NCBI GenBank assembly: GCA_902774055.1
Contig: CACYGX010000015.1
Location: forward strand, 1 to 64,000
Length of the DNA stretch: 64,000 nucleotides
DNA from: an uncultured Bacteroidales bacterium
GTDB lineage: Bacteria; Bacteroidota; Bacteroidia; Bacteroidales; Muribaculaceae
Reading direction: 5' to 3'
Under the pieces are notes generated by a model that did not search any database, was not told where the DNA came from, and saw only the letters and a program-made list of their open reading frames with translations. Shown piece after piece: positions 26,315 through 35,600 of the stretch. Position numbers and translations under genes: made by a program. Position 1 is the first letter of the stretch. Each line of letters opens with the position of its first letter.

Positions 26315-27831
26315 CTGAAGGTACTTTTTATTCTGTTAAACAACCAAACCCGTTGCGAATACGAAAGAAGAAAATGGGCAATTATCAAAGAAGAGAGCAA
26401 AGTAGATCCCCCTCCAATGAAAACTAACTTCACCCATGTGTTTAAATTTACGAAATGATTGATTAGCAACCCAAATATGCAACAAAATGCCAAACAAGCA
26501 TAAGATACTAATAAGTCTGGCCACAATGCTGTCAACTTCTGCTTCGCACAATAGGCACCTAGAGGAGCATTAAAAAAGAAGTTTCTTATAAATCCTATAA
26601 TAGCACTCACCATAACTATCGCATATACACCCAAGTTTGTTGTCTTTAAAATGACATACACAATTACAACATTCAAAACTCCAGTAACCAACAAAGCAAT
26701 GGCTTGCCATCTCACCTTATCGGCAACGGTATATAAATAATTCGTCGAACTAATTGCGCCACCTGAGAATAATGGGAGCGCAACAATAAGCGAAAGATTA
26801 TAAACGGTTTTAACATCTGTATCCGGTGTCCATAATTGATAAAACGGACAACCAAAAGCAACCAGGAAACTAATGGGCAGACATGTAATTACAGTCAAGA
26901 ACTTAATACTATTACGCAAATCATGAAACATTTCTGTATACTTCTCCAATGAATATAATTCAAGGAAGCGGGGAGTGAAAACGTTTGCTAAAGTAAAGAT
27001 GCAGGTGCCAATCACGCCAGGAATTAAGTTTGCAACTGATAATAGCCCCATTGCTGTCGCACTTACTAAAACATTCGCAATCAAAAGGTCAAGACCATGT
27101 AAAAGAACAACGCTTAACTGATTAAGCGAGTTCCATACACCAGAAGACACTATTGTCTTAACTGATTTTAAAGAAGAGTAACTATATCTAAGTCTTAACT
27201 CGGGTGTTATTCGTTTAGTAAAAATAACACTACAGACTGCGATAAAAATACTTGCACACAGTGTAGCGGTTCCAAGATATACAATCGATGGTTTAAATTT
27301 CCAGTATAACACCACTAGTATCGATGCCTTCATTACACTGGAAATAATATTTAATGTCGATGATATATCAAGCCTGTTTTTTATAACAAACGCACATCCA
27401 AAAACCGCAAAAATGACATTGCAACACATATTAGCAAAAACAATGTAAAACAATGTCTTTACATCTAAAAGGATATCTGCAGGAACAGTAATCAACTTGT
27501 CTATGTAAAAAATCGCAAAGCAACTAGGCAAAAGTATGATCAATGCAAATAATAAATCAGCGACAAAAACTGATGAGAAATATCCACATGCATGTCGCAT
27601 ATTGCCTCTATGATAGTCGATGCCAATATAGCGAGCAGCCATTGAATTAAGGGCTGTCGTGATAATAAGTGCATAATTCACGAAAGAATTGGCTAATCCC
27701 CAGAACCCAAAAGCAGTTGAACCCACTGTCCTAACAAGATAGGATGTAAGGAAAAAATTAATACCGAATTGAATCACAAGATTCAATGCAGTAGCAATGG
27801 TATTTACAGCAAACTGACGGTTATTCCCCAT
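26311..27831 (-). CDS. Wzx-type oligosaccharide flippase
   Basis: The 506-residue integral membrane protein has 12-14 predicted helices and the polysaccharide-transporter (MVF/MATE-like) pattern: NTIATALNLVIQFGINFFLTSYLVR at the start, FGFWGLANSFVNY, MAARYIGIDYHRGN and the long hydrophobic C-terminus. It should move lipid-linked oligosaccharide across the inner membrane. It lies mid-operon and overlaps the DUF115 gene by 4 bases. No Wzy polymerase or initiating phosphoglycosyltransferase is recognisable in this window, so either these lie elsewhere or a single repeat unit is exported. Low GC is marked. Confidence 0.88.
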   Translation of the reverse strand: MGNNRQFAVNTIATALNLVIQFGINFFLTSYLVRTVGSTAFGFWGLANSFVNYALIITTALNSMAARYIGIDYHRGNMRHACGYFSSVFVADLLFALIILLPSCFAIFYIDKLITVPADILLDVKTLFYIVFANMCCNVIFAVFGCAFVIKNRLDISSTLNIISSVMKASILVVLYWKFKPSIVYLGTATLCASIFIAVCSVIFTKRITPELRLRYSYSSLKSVKTIVSSGVWNSLNQLSVVLLHGLDLLIANVLVSATAMGLLSVANLIPGVIGTCIFTLANVFTPRFLELYSLEKYTEMFHDLRNSIKFLTVITCLPISFLVAFGCPFYQLWTPDTDVKTVYNLSLIVALPLFSGGAISSTNYLYTVADKVRWQAIALLVTGVLNVVIVYVILKTTNLGVYAIVMVSAIIGFIRNFFFNAPLGAYCAKQKLTALWPDLLVSYACLAFCCIFGLLINHFVNLNTWVKLVFIGGGSTLLSSLIIAHFLLSYSQRVWLFNRIKSTFR

Positions 27832-27897
27832 AATGACTCTATCAGGAAGTAATATCTATTCTCTTCACAAATAAAACCATTGGCTCATAATAATTTC

Positions 27898-28800
27898 TTA
27901 TAACGTTAACACAATTTCTTGTATTTTGCGAATTGGTTTTGTCAACACAACCCGGTGTTCGAGGACGTCAATCACCTCATAATGAAGACTGCGATTGAAG
28001 GTATGGAGCCGCTCAAAACTGTATTTCTTATCAAATAAGACGTCAGTACACGTTAATTCGAAAATCGGTTGTTCTTGAGCGAGTCCTGCATCAATCTTAT
28101 TAATATCATCAAGTCTGGAAAACAGTATTTTCTCACCATACATTCGAGAACAATCCTGTAAAACTCTTATAGATTTACCATTCAACGATAGACAATTGCC
28201 GCCACATCGCTCTTGATTCAATTTAGAATTGCTTTCACACGGTCTAATCTCCATCGAAGATACATCGAACTTATACACCAACAGTTCTTTTGTCTCAAAA
28301 TCTTGGGAAAAAAGATAGTTAGGCGCCCCTTCATCATCAAACAAAATCGATGAATCCACAAATCGACGTCCACTTGCAAGAACGTGGTCGAGTTCCCAGT
28401 CATAAGGGAATTGTTTTGCGCGATAAAGGCGAATCTGATTAGCCTTCTCTGACTCTGGAATCATGTAAATTGTCCCATTTACCATGAACACATTGGGATA
28501 CGATAAATGGAATGGCTCTGCCAGAACTTCATTGAACCCTACGACGATTCCGTTTTTATCCAATTCAAAACACGCTATTGACCCTAGACCTCTAAACCTC
28601 TTATACAGTTCGACAAATATAAAGAACCGGTCATTGTGCTCGAAGGGGAAAGGGTCAGCCCACCACTGCGTTTGTCCACTTCGTATCAAGTTATAGCAGG
28701 GTTGCGCTCCACACACTGGAAGTGGAGATTCATAATCCACCTTCCGCCAACCGACGGCATAACTCTCCTCGAGAAACAGTTTCTTCAGTAAGCCAAGCAT
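27898..28800 (-). CDS. GINT1 N-terminal-like beta-propeller protein of the polysaccharide locus
   Basis: The 300-residue protein resembles the N-terminal domain of plant glucosamine inositolphosphorylceramide transferase (a five-bladed GH43-like propeller) seen in bacterial polysaccharide loci. Signatures are QTQWWADPFPFEHNDRFFIF, EPFHLSYPNVFMVNGTIYMI, PESEKANQIRLYRA and RFVDSSILFDDEGAPNYLF. No signal peptide is evident. The free-standing domain has no proven activity; a glycan-processing or formyl/acyl-related role is possible. It sits between the LicD and flippase genes in the operon. Confidence 0.65.
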   Translation of the reverse strand: MLGLLKKLFLEESYAVGWRKVDYESPLPVCGAQPCYNLIRSGQTQWWADPFPFEHNDRFFIFVELYKRFRGLGSIACFELDKNGIVVGFNEVLAEPFHLSYPNVFMVNGTIYMIPESEKANQIRLYRAKQFPYDWELDHVLASGRRFVDSSILFDDEGAPNYLFSQDFETKELLVYKFDVSSMEIRPCESNSKLNQERCGGNCLSLNGKSIRVLQDCSRMYGEKILFSRLDDINKIDAGLAQEQPIFELTCTDVLFDKKYSFERLHTFNRSLHYEVIDVLEHRVVLTKPIRKIQEIVLTL

Positions 28801-28860
28801 TGGAGTCTTTACATCCTATTTAGATTCCTTATGATTGAGATTGGGTTTACAACATTATTA

Positions 28861-29706
28861 TCAACTGATCTCTAGGACAGTCTCAAATCTATCTAGATTA
28901 CATCGTTTATCCTCAGGAGGCGGTGTCATATAGTCGCCATAAGCTCTTGTCAAAATCTCATCATAATTGGAAGGAATGAGGACCTTGAGACCATCAAAAT
29001 CAACTTTCTTAAGAGAAAAATGTGAACTGAAATATATCGGTTGACGTACACCCATAAGCACGCCCATGTATTCACTACTCTTGGTAGTATCAACAGCCAA
29101 GTTATAAATCATATGCTCAATACCTTTCTCCGTAAATAACAACCGAAAAACATGCATTCCATACAATGCAATTATCCGCAAGTACTTAAATCGACTCGTT
29201 CCTTGTTTAAAAGCTCTCATCATAAAACGCTTCTCATTCCAGTTCAATTTCGCAATTGACAAAATCAATCTAAGAATATTCTTGCGCTTGATATCTTTGA
29301 CATAACTTGGTTTAAGGTAATCGACACAATAAATGTCAACTGTAATTTGACTATTAATATTGAGATCCTCACCAATCTTAGGGCAATACTTTGTGCCTCG
29401 CCTTCCTACTTTAACTTCTGAGACATAGTCTGCTGAACCTGAACCATTTATTTTTATATCATTTAGATGAAGGATTTCCTTCCCATCAGCTTTAACACAA
29501 TCGATAAAACGGTAATAATTGTCTCTAGTCATTGCAATATCGATATCATCATCCCAGGGTATCACTCCACCATGTCTAACTGCTCCTAAGAGCGAACCAT
29601 GTATCATGAAATAATCAATATCATGTTTCTCACAAAAGACAATTATCTCCTTAAGAATATCTCGACAAATATTTTGGACAGTCTGTCTCTGTTCTGTTGT
29701 ATTCAT
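28861..29706 (-). CDS. LicD family phosphotransferase
   Basis: The 281-residue protein has the LicD nucleotidyltransferase-fold motif: YFMIHGSLLGAVRHGGVIPW followed by DDDIDIAM, with the paired acidic residues that bind metal. LicD enzymes move phosphocholine or other polyol phosphates from a CDP carrier onto a sugar of a surface glycan. The C-terminal region (VLIPSNYDEILTRAYGDYMTPP) is also typical. It lies between a GT2 gene and the GINT1-like gene. No choline kinase or licC is seen nearby, so the transferred group is unknown. Confidence 0.87.
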   Translation of the reverse strand: MNTTEQRQTVQNICRDILKEIIVFCEKHDIDYFMIHGSLLGAVRHGGVIPWDDDIDIAMTRDNYYRFIDCVKADGKEILHLNDIKINGSGSADYVSEVKVGRRGTKYCPKIGEDLNINSQITVDIYCVDYLKPSYVKDIKRKNILRLILSIAKLNWNEKRFMMRAFKQGTSRFKYLRIIALYGMHVFRLLFTEKGIEHMIYNLAVDTTKSSEYMGVLMGVRQPIYFSSHFSLKKVDFDGLKVLIPSNYDEILTRAYGDYMTPPPEDKRCNLDRFETVLEIS

Positions 29707-29728
29707 ATATTATAATTTTTTTGTAATA

Positions 29729-30748
29729 TTAATTCTTCATCCTTAACGAAACCCTTATCATCTTAAATAGTAGATGATAGTGATGGCGCTTCATGCAGTA
29801 GGCAAATACATTCATCTTATTTCCGAGATTGGATGAATGATTACTGCATATTTCATCAATTTTGTCCTGGTCGACAACAGAAATGAACTGCCTAACAGTT
29901 TCGCTGACTGTATCTGGACTTGACTTCACAGTCCATAGTACCAAACCATAAAGGTACTCCAGCATTGTGTTACCAATAGCTATATCGACAGATGGATAAG
30001 ACCTTCTCTTGCGTTCTTCAAAGAGCAGCTTTACACGGTTCCACTCGTCCTGGATGCTGAATTGAGATAGCATCTTCTGAGTGATTGACGTTGGGTTATT
30101 GATATAATTATATATAACCCCATCACTAACCATTACACTCTGACAAGCATTGACAAAATCTATATTAAATATCTCATCTTCATAGGGCTGAAGCTCTTTT
30201 ATAAAAGAAAACTTGTTACTCTTAATAATCGAATGTTTATAAATCTGCTTCCATACAAATCCTTTTAGCTGAGGACGTCCAGGAAGAAAACCATAAACCT
30301 GAGTCTTAATAACATCCAACTTGTCACCACGATAAAGGCCTGTTTCAAAAGGCGGGCATTTTATCACATTCCTACCATCTTCTCTACAATCCTTATAAGC
30401 GGCAATAAACAAGTCACAATCCGTTTCTCTAAGCTTCGCAATGGCTTCATCATACCCTCCAGGTTCGAGTATATCATCACTGTCACAGAAGCCGATATAA
30501 TCAGCCTCTACTTCCGTTATCCCCAAGTTTCTTGCACCAATATATCCGATATTGTCCTTGATGGTCCGAACTACAAATCGAGGGTCCTTTTTGGCATATT
30601 CGGCACATATTTCGCCGCAACGGTCGGGTGATCCATTATCGATGAGAAAGAACTCCAGTTCTGGGCTTTTCAAGGCCATCATGGAGTCCAATAGACGAGG
30701 CAAGTCCTTCTCAGCCTTATAAATCGTTGTGATGATGCTTACTTTCAT
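29729..30748 (-). CDS. Glycosyltransferase family 2
   Basis: The 339-residue cytoplasmic enzyme has a GT-A fold: MKVSIITTIYKAEKDLPRLL at the N-terminus, FFLIDNGSPDRCGEICAEYA, a nucleotide-sugar site GARNLGITEVEADYIGFCDS with the DSDD metal motif near residue 94, and FVWKQIYKHSIIKSNKF. It transfers one sugar residue during assembly of the lipid-linked repeat unit. Its ATG directly abuts the stop of the cupin epimerase gene (TGAATG). Donor and acceptor are unknown. Confidence 0.87.
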   Translation of the reverse strand: MKVSIITTIYKAEKDLPRLLDSMMALKSPELEFFLIDNGSPDRCGEICAEYAKKDPRFVVRTIKDNIGYIGARNLGITEVEADYIGFCDSDDILEPGGYDEAIAKLRETDCDLFIAAYKDCREDGRNVIKCPPFETGLYRGDKLDVIKTQVYGFLPGRPQLKGFVWKQIYKHSIIKSNKFSFIKELQPYEDEIFNIDFVNACQSVMVSDGVIYNYINNPTSITQKMLSQFSIQDEWNRVKLLFEERKRRSYPSVDIAIGNTMLEYLYGLVLWTVKSSPDTVSETVRQFISVVDQDKIDEICSNHSSNLGNKMNVFAYCMKRHHYHLLFKMIRVSLRMKN

Positions 30749-31321
30749 TCAACGTGATTCCAGTTGTGAGTATTCTTTAAAGCTCATCAGGTTGAGGTCT
30801 TTTTCACTGATGATTAGGTTCTGTTCTCCTCCGATTTCTTCAAATGGCCACTCTATTGCCAAATCGGGGTCATTGTACATGATGCCAGAATCACCGTCAC
30901 CGTAGAACACCTCTCCACACTTGTAGCTGACAATCGAGTCCTCAATCACAAGATAGCCGTGGCCAAAGTACTGAGGGACAAGCAAAGACAAGGTGTTTTC
31001 TCCTGTGAGATGAAAACCGCGCCATTGGCCATAAGTTGGCGAATCTGGACGCAAATCGGCTATCACGTCATAAACATGTCCGCTGACACACCGCACTAAT
31101 TTGGCCTGTTGCTTTAGCAATTGAAAATGCATGGCACGGATAACACCCCTTTTAGAGATGGTATAAAAAACTTCTTTCAAGTCGTGGTCGATGCCATTGG
31201 CCTTGAAAGTGTCAATGTTATAATCTTTAATAAAGCCACCGCGGTTATCTGTGGCATGGAAACTCTTGATTAGATAGGCCCCTTTTAGGTCCAGCTCTTG
31301 AAACTCAAACTTTTGAATCAT
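30749..31321 (-). CDS. Cupin sugar-nucleotide epimerase, RmlC-like
   Basis: The 190-residue protein is related to dTDP-4-dehydrorhamnose 3,5-epimerase: DLKGAYLIKSFHATDNRGGFIKDY, VIRAMHFQLLKQQAKLVRCV, GHVYDVIADLRPDSPTYGQW and FGHGYLVIEDSIVSYKCGE. His in RAMHFQ and the Asp of DLRPDS fit the catalytic pair. Because it lies directly behind CDP-glucose 4,6-dehydratase and a reductase and no rml genes are present, it probably epimerises CDP-4-keto-6-deoxyglucose at C3, or C3 and C5, rather than the dTDP form. Confidence 0.82.
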   Translation of the reverse strand: MIQKFEFQELDLKGAYLIKSFHATDNRGGFIKDYNIDTFKANGIDHDLKEVFYTISKRGVIRAMHFQLLKQQAKLVRCVSGHVYDVIADLRPDSPTYGQWRGFHLTGENTLSLLVPQYFGHGYLVIEDSIVSYKCGEVFYGDGDSGIMYNDPDLAIEWPFEEIGGEQNLIISEKDLNLMSFKEYSQLESR

Positions 31322-31344
31322 GTTAATTGAGTTTTTCTATTTAT

Positions 31345-32256
31345 TTAGATGGTTTTGAGCCACTCCATGGTCATACGAGTCCCCTCGGCAAATCCAACTT
31401 TGGGCTTGAAGCCACAGTCTTGTTCTATATCTGTTGTATCAAAAGCAGACAGCGGCAGATTTGTTCCAGTAAATGGTACGTCACCGAATTGTGGAGTCTG
31501 ATCGGGTGCCAACTCTTGCTGCATTTCAATGATAAATTCTTTGAGTGGACGGGCATTACCGCTGCCAATGATGTATTCCTTGAAAGGCACACCTTTTTCT
31601 GCGACATCAAAGAAAGCCTGAGCTACGTCAGTCACATAGACAAAATCGTAATTTTGGGTTCCTGCCGTGAATTGCAAGGGTTCGTGGTTGATAATCTTTC
31701 GCAACGTAGTATTAACAAATCGGGGAGACAATTCCCCTACACCATAAGCATTGGTAATCATTGGCCACAATAGGTCTAAGCCGATATTTGCGGCAACCGA
31801 TTTACACAAACAATGAGCAATGTGCTTTCCCATCCCATAGATATACCCCATTCCGGGACGACTGCCCTGAGTGTGCACGGCTGCTTCCACCTCGCGCTCC
31901 ATGATGCTGCCTGCACAAACAAACCTTAAGCACCCCATGTCCCGAGCTGTTTTTAAGCACTCTACAGTACTCAAGGCATTCTGCATCTGCAAGTTATAAT
32001 CGGTCCTGAGAGGACCTGCCGAACCTGCCCATGCAAAATGAACAAATGTATCAAACTCACCAATTGGGATTGCTTTTAAAAGTTGTTCCTTGTCAGTGAT
32101 GTCAACACACTTATAAGACAAACCTGTTTGTGGAGTTAGACGCCTTGGCTTATCAACTATATCCAATGCCAACACCTCAATGCCATGGTCAAGAAAGCAT
32201 TGAGCCGTATTGCTGCCCACAAAGCCATCGGCTCCTGTGATAACCACTTTATTCAT
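31345..32256 (-). CDS. NAD(P)-dependent sugar-nucleotide epimerase/reductase
   Basis: The 303-residue short-chain dehydrogenase has the extended-SDR features VVITGADGFVGSNTAQCFL (GxxGxxG cofactor loop), TFVHFAWAGS, the catalytic YGMGK (Tyr and Lys) and WPMITNAYGVGELSPRFVN. In the operon it follows rfbG, so reduction of a CDP-4-keto-6-deoxyhexose at C4 is the likely role, as with CDP-abequose/paratose-type reductases. No RfbH (C3 dehydrase) is encoded, so a 6-deoxy rather than a 3,6-dideoxy sugar is expected. Confidence 0.82.
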   Translation of the reverse strand: MNKVVITGADGFVGSNTAQCFLDHGIEVLALDIVDKPRRLTPQTGLSYKCVDITDKEQLLKAIPIGEFDTFVHFAWAGSAGPLRTDYNLQMQNALSTVECLKTARDMGCLRFVCAGSIMEREVEAAVHTQGSRPGMGYIYGMGKHIAHCLCKSVAANIGLDLLWPMITNAYGVGELSPRFVNTTLRKIINHEPLQFTAGTQNYDFVYVTDVAQAFFDVAEKGVPFKEYIIGSGNARPLKEFIIEMQQELAPDQTPQFGDVPFTGTNLPLSAFDTTDIEQDCGFKPKVGFAEGTRMTMEWLKTI

Positions 32257-32272
32257 GATATGATGAAAACAA

Positions 32273-33328
32273 TTAATTTAAGAAATCTGTGATTTGTTTT
32301 TCCATGCAGGCATTCAGATTGCCATTTCCTTGCCAGCATTTGCTCCACTCAACGACTTTTTCAACACCAGTGTCGAGATTCCAACGCGGCGACCAGCCGA
32401 AAACAGACTTAATCTTTGAACAGTCCAATTTCAAGAAGTTGGCCTCGTGAGGGCCTTCTACATTTGATGGCGTACTCCAAGAGAGGCCTTCGCCCCAATG
32501 CTTGACAAATAAATCCACAAGGGCTCCTGTCTTAAAACAATCCTGCTCATCAGGTCCAACGTTATACCAACCTGAGTATGCATTGTCCTCGTACTGCTTT
32601 GCACATATCATCAGATATGCAAACAACGGCTCAAGCACATGCTGGTAAGGCCGAGTAGAGTGAGGATTTCGGACAATAATCTCCTCATGCCTTACTGCTG
32701 CTCTAACACAATCAGGGATAATGCGGTCATTTGCAAAATCGCCACCTCCAATCACGTTTCCAGCTCGCGCTGTAGAAATGGCAACACTACCGTCAACAAA
32801 AAAACTATTTTTGTAGCTATGAGTAACAAGTTCAGAACAAGATTTGGAATTGGAATAGGGATCAAATCCGTCAAGCATCTCGTCTTCACGATAGCCCCAC
32901 ACCCACTCTCGATTCAAGTAAACCTTGTCTGTGGTCACATTAAGAAATGAACGAACCGAAGAGGTCCGCCTTAAGCATTCCATAACGTTGACAGTACCCA
33001 TCACGTTTGTTTCATAAGTATAACGTGGTTCCTTATAACTATCACGTACAATAGGTTGGGCCGCCAGGTGAAGAACGATTTCTGGATTTGCTTCGTCAAA
33101 TACCCTCATTAAGTGAGACACGTCTCTGATGTCACCAATGACGGAATGGCAAATATCCTCTCCCCTAATAAGAGCAAAAAGAGAAGGTTGCGTATTAGGT
33201 TCTAACGAGTAACCTGTAACATCGGCACCCAACAAGGAAAGCAGTTTGCACAACCAAGATCCTTTGAATCCTGTGTGTCCGGTTACAAGTACGCGTTTTC
33301 CTTTATAAAAATTCAAATCAAATTCCAT
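32273..33328 (-). CDS. rfbG: CDP-glucose 4,6-dehydratase RfbG
   Basis: This enzyme converts CDP-D-glucose to CDP-4-keto-6-deoxy-D-glucose with bound NAD+. The 351-residue protein has KRVLVTGHTGFKGSWLCKLL, the typical start of CDP-glucose dehydratases, LHLAAQPIVRDSY, the TTDKVYLNREW segment, and NSKSCSELVTHSYKNSFF. ARAGNVIGGGDFANDRIIPD and RPYQHVLEPLFAYL complete the family pattern. It is adjacent to rfbF and the reductase; together they form the CDP-6-deoxyhexose branch of the operon. Confidence 0.94.
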   Translation of the reverse strand: MEFDLNFYKGKRVLVTGHTGFKGSWLCKLLSLLGADVTGYSLEPNTQPSLFALIRGEDICHSVIGDIRDVSHLMRVFDEANPEIVLHLAAQPIVRDSYKEPRYTYETNVMGTVNVMECLRRTSSVRSFLNVTTDKVYLNREWVWGYREDEMLDGFDPYSNSKSCSELVTHSYKNSFFVDGSVAISTARAGNVIGGGDFANDRIIPDCVRAAVRHEEIIVRNPHSTRPYQHVLEPLFAYLMICAKQYEDNAYSGWYNVGPDEQDCFKTGALVDLFVKHWGEGLSWSTPSNVEGPHEANFLKLDCSKIKSVFGWSPRWNLDTGVEKVVEWSKCWQGNGNLNACMEKQITDFLN

Positions 33329-33372
33329 GAAAACGATCCTCCAGCAATGGTGTCTATTGATAAATGAGAAAT

Positions 33373-34152
33373 CTATTTATCCCATAATTTCCATGGGGCT
33401 TCGCCTGTTTCCCATAAACGCTCAAGTTTTTCCTTCTCTCTCAATGTATCCATACATTGCCAAAAACCCTTGTGTACATATCCCATCAGTTGGTGATCAC
33501 GTACCAGTCCATTCATCGGTTCTTTTTCAAATATGATATCATCACCTGAGATGTAATCAAACAGTTCTGGTTCAAACACCATAAAACCGATATTAATCAT
33601 GTCATCGTCCTGGTCACTCTTCTCTCGGAAGGCTTCCACATCTCCACTACCAGACAGTTCCAAAACCCCTTTATTTTGGCTAAAGTTGTAAACCGAAACT
33701 GTACCTATCTTCTTGTGAGCCTTATGGTAATCCAACAATTCTTTCACGTTGATATCACCCACAGCATCCCCATAAGTCAACATAAAAGTCTCATTACCCA
33801 CATAGTCCTTAATTCGCTTCACTCGCCCTCCGGTCTGAGTGTTTAGTCCCGTGTCAATAATAGTTACTTTCCAAGGTTCGACATGTTTGCGATGGACAAT
33901 AATCTCATTTCCTTTAGTGAAATCAAATGTCACATCGGATGTGTGCAAGAAATAATCAGCGAACCACTCCTTGATGACGTGTTGGCGATAACCTGCACAA
34001 ATGATGAAATCATTAAAACCATAGTGAGAATAAACCTTCATGATGTGCCACAAAATGGGCATGCCACCTATCTCAACCATGGGTTTAGGACGGAATTGGG
34101 ATTCTTCAGAAATGCGGGTTCCAAAACCTCCCGCTAATATCACGACTTTCAT
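33373..34152 (-). CDS. rfbF: Glucose-1-phosphate cytidylyltransferase RfbF
   Basis: RfbF joins CTP and glucose 1-phosphate to give CDP-glucose. The 259-residue protein shows VVILAGGFGTRISEESQFRP with the nucleotide loop and Lys in KPMVEIGGMPILWHIMK, FIICAGYRQHVIKEWFADYF, MLTYGDAVGDINVKELLDYH and NGLVRDHQLMGYVHKGFWQC (ends with MDTLREKEKLERLW). It is the second gene of the operon and supplies the substrate of the adjacent RfbG. Identification is secure. Confidence 0.95.
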   Translation of the reverse strand: MKVVILAGGFGTRISEESQFRPKPMVEIGGMPILWHIMKVYSHYGFNDFIICAGYRQHVIKEWFADYFLHTSDVTFDFTKGNEIIVHRKHVEPWKVTIIDTGLNTQTGGRVKRIKDYVGNETFMLTYGDAVGDINVKELLDYHKAHKKIGTVSVYNFSQNKGVLELSGSGDVEAFREKSDQDDDMINIGFMVFEPELFDYISGDDIIFEKEPMNGLVRDHQLMGYVHKGFWQCMDTLREKEKLERLWETGEAPWKLWDK

Positions 34153-34168
34153 GAAACTTTATGATATG

Positions 34169-35290
34169 TCAGAGTGAATCAAAAAACTTTTCATACTCAT
34201 CAACCAAGCTCTGAGTTGTCATGCGTGGAGCCTCGCTGATCGCTTGTGCATATTGTTTGATTTTCTCATGATGAGTAAGTAAATCCTTCAAACCCTCATA
34301 TATCGACTCATCATCATTGGGCACAATCATACCATACTTGCCACCTTCAAGGATTTCGTCCATACCAGAGCAATCTGTCGTAAAAACAGGAACTCCAAGA
34401 GCCACAGACTCAGTTACTGCAGTACTATATCCCTCATGATATGAAGTACACACAAAAAGATCCATTTTTGACAAATAACGATATGGGTTCGGGTCAAAGC
34501 CCAGCAGTTTGATGTTATCACTCAAACCAGCCTGTTCAATTGAACGCTTCAAAGAATAATGTTCATTTCCTTTACCTAATATGTAAATTTTAACATTATC
34601 CATCAATTTGTCTTGTTTTAATTTAGCACAAGCATCAACCAGTCGATGGAAACCTTTAATCTTATGCAATTTATTAACTGCACACAAATTCAGTTTTCCT
34701 TCAGACAACTCCAAAGGCATAGGCTCTTTAGCTAGTTCATAGATCCTTTCATAATCATTCACATTATGAAGAACCCTCATCGGTATTTTTATCTCAGGAT
34801 ACAATTTTCTAAACGAAGATCTAGCACGGTGGGCAACAAACACCAACTCATCAAGACGATTATAGGCATCTATCATCTCATCTTCATCATGGAATCCTCT
34901 AAAGGGCCTTGTTCTATTCTTCACCTCAGTATGAATCCATCCAATTTTTTTTGTTTTATCATTTGGACAAGCAGCTACGATTCTTGTCGGAGATGTTTCC
35001 AAATAGCCAATTTCGATGTCATAATCATCTTTGACAAAAAGCCTATGCCAGAATTTAGCTGGAAACAACTTCATTATCTTGTTGAAACCACGAAACTCAT
35101 ACCTAAAGAAATAACTGAACTTTATTCCTTTTGGAACATTCTTTACATGAGGACCGGCGCCAAATATGGTCTTTAATGTCACATCATATTTATTGAGGTC
35201 AAGGTGCTTCAAGAGGTTAATCAGTACCCTTTCAGCACCTCCTCCCTTCAAATCGAAATGAAAGAACAGTATTTTCTTTTTGTCAGCCAT
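34169..35290 (-). CDS. Glycosyltransferase family 4
   Basis: The 373-residue GT-B enzyme begins ILFFHFDLKGGGAERVLINL and has LCAVNKLHKIKGFHRLVDAC, YILGKGNEHYSLKRSIEQAG, LLGFDPNPYRYLSKMDLFVC and the donor-binding SYHEGYSTAVTESVALGVPV (E...E pattern of retaining GT4 enzymes). It is the first gene of the polysaccharide operon, 257 bases from the predicted promoter. The sugar it transfers is unknown. Confidence 0.9.
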   Translation of the reverse strand: MADKKKILFFHFDLKGGGAERVLINLLKHLDLNKYDVTLKTIFGAGPHVKNVPKGIKFSYFFRYEFRGFNKIMKLFPAKFWHRLFVKDDYDIEIGYLETSPTRIVAACPNDKTKKIGWIHTEVKNRTRPFRGFHDEDEMIDAYNRLDELVFVAHRARSSFRKLYPEIKIPMRVLHNVNDYERIYELAKEPMPLELSEGKLNLCAVNKLHKIKGFHRLVDACAKLKQDKLMDNVKIYILGKGNEHYSLKRSIEQAGLSDNIKLLGFDPNPYRYLSKMDLFVCTSYHEGYSTAVTESVALGVPVFTTDCSGMDEILEGGKYGMIVPNDDESIYEGLKDLLTHHEKIKQYAQAISEAPRMTTQSLVDEYEKFFDSL

Positions 35291-35546
35291 AACAATAAAA
35301 GTATCAAGTGTTATACGGATTGAATATTAGCGATGCCATTCATATCAATTCATAAAAACACTCTTAATGTCAATAAACAAAACATGGGGGTCACCGGGTC
35401 TTTGGGGAGGCGGTGAACGTGTGAAGAGCGGGTAAGGCTGGGGACACTATCGCAGTAGTCATTATCAGCGGGTTACCTGTTGTATGTGTCAAGTGGGGGT
35501 CATGAAAGACGGGGGAGCCGTCGTGGTTGACCTGCACTTTAAATGG
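35291..35546 (-). other. Long leader of the polysaccharide operon
   Basis: About 256 bases separate the predicted promoter from the first gene. The part near 35391-35540 is GC-rich compared with the operon and has a short TCACCG/CGGTGA pair (35391-35416). A short open frame of 68 codons crosses it but lacks support. Such a leader could hold an attenuation site for a NusG-like (UpxY) antiterminator, as in Bacteroides capsule operons, but no upxY lies in this window. Confidence 0.4.
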
Positions 35547-35577
35547 CAAAATTAAGTCATTTTGGCGAAATGAGCAA
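35547..35577 (-). promoter_or_regulatory. Candidate promoter of the polysaccharide operon
   Basis: On the minus strand, TTG near 35577 and a 20-base spacer precede TAATTTTG at 35547-35554. It is the only full TAnnTTTG match found upstream of the GT4 gene. Confidence 0.5.
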
Positions 35578-35600
35578 CATTTGCAAACGAAAAACAAACG

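Noticed and set aside
28861-29706. Phosphocholine (lic) system
   Set aside because: Only LicD is present; there is no choline kinase, transporter or LicC-like CTP transferase beside it.
35391-35597. 68-residue open frame in the operon leader
   Set aside because: Its start lies upstream of the predicted transcription start, and no family pattern is visible.
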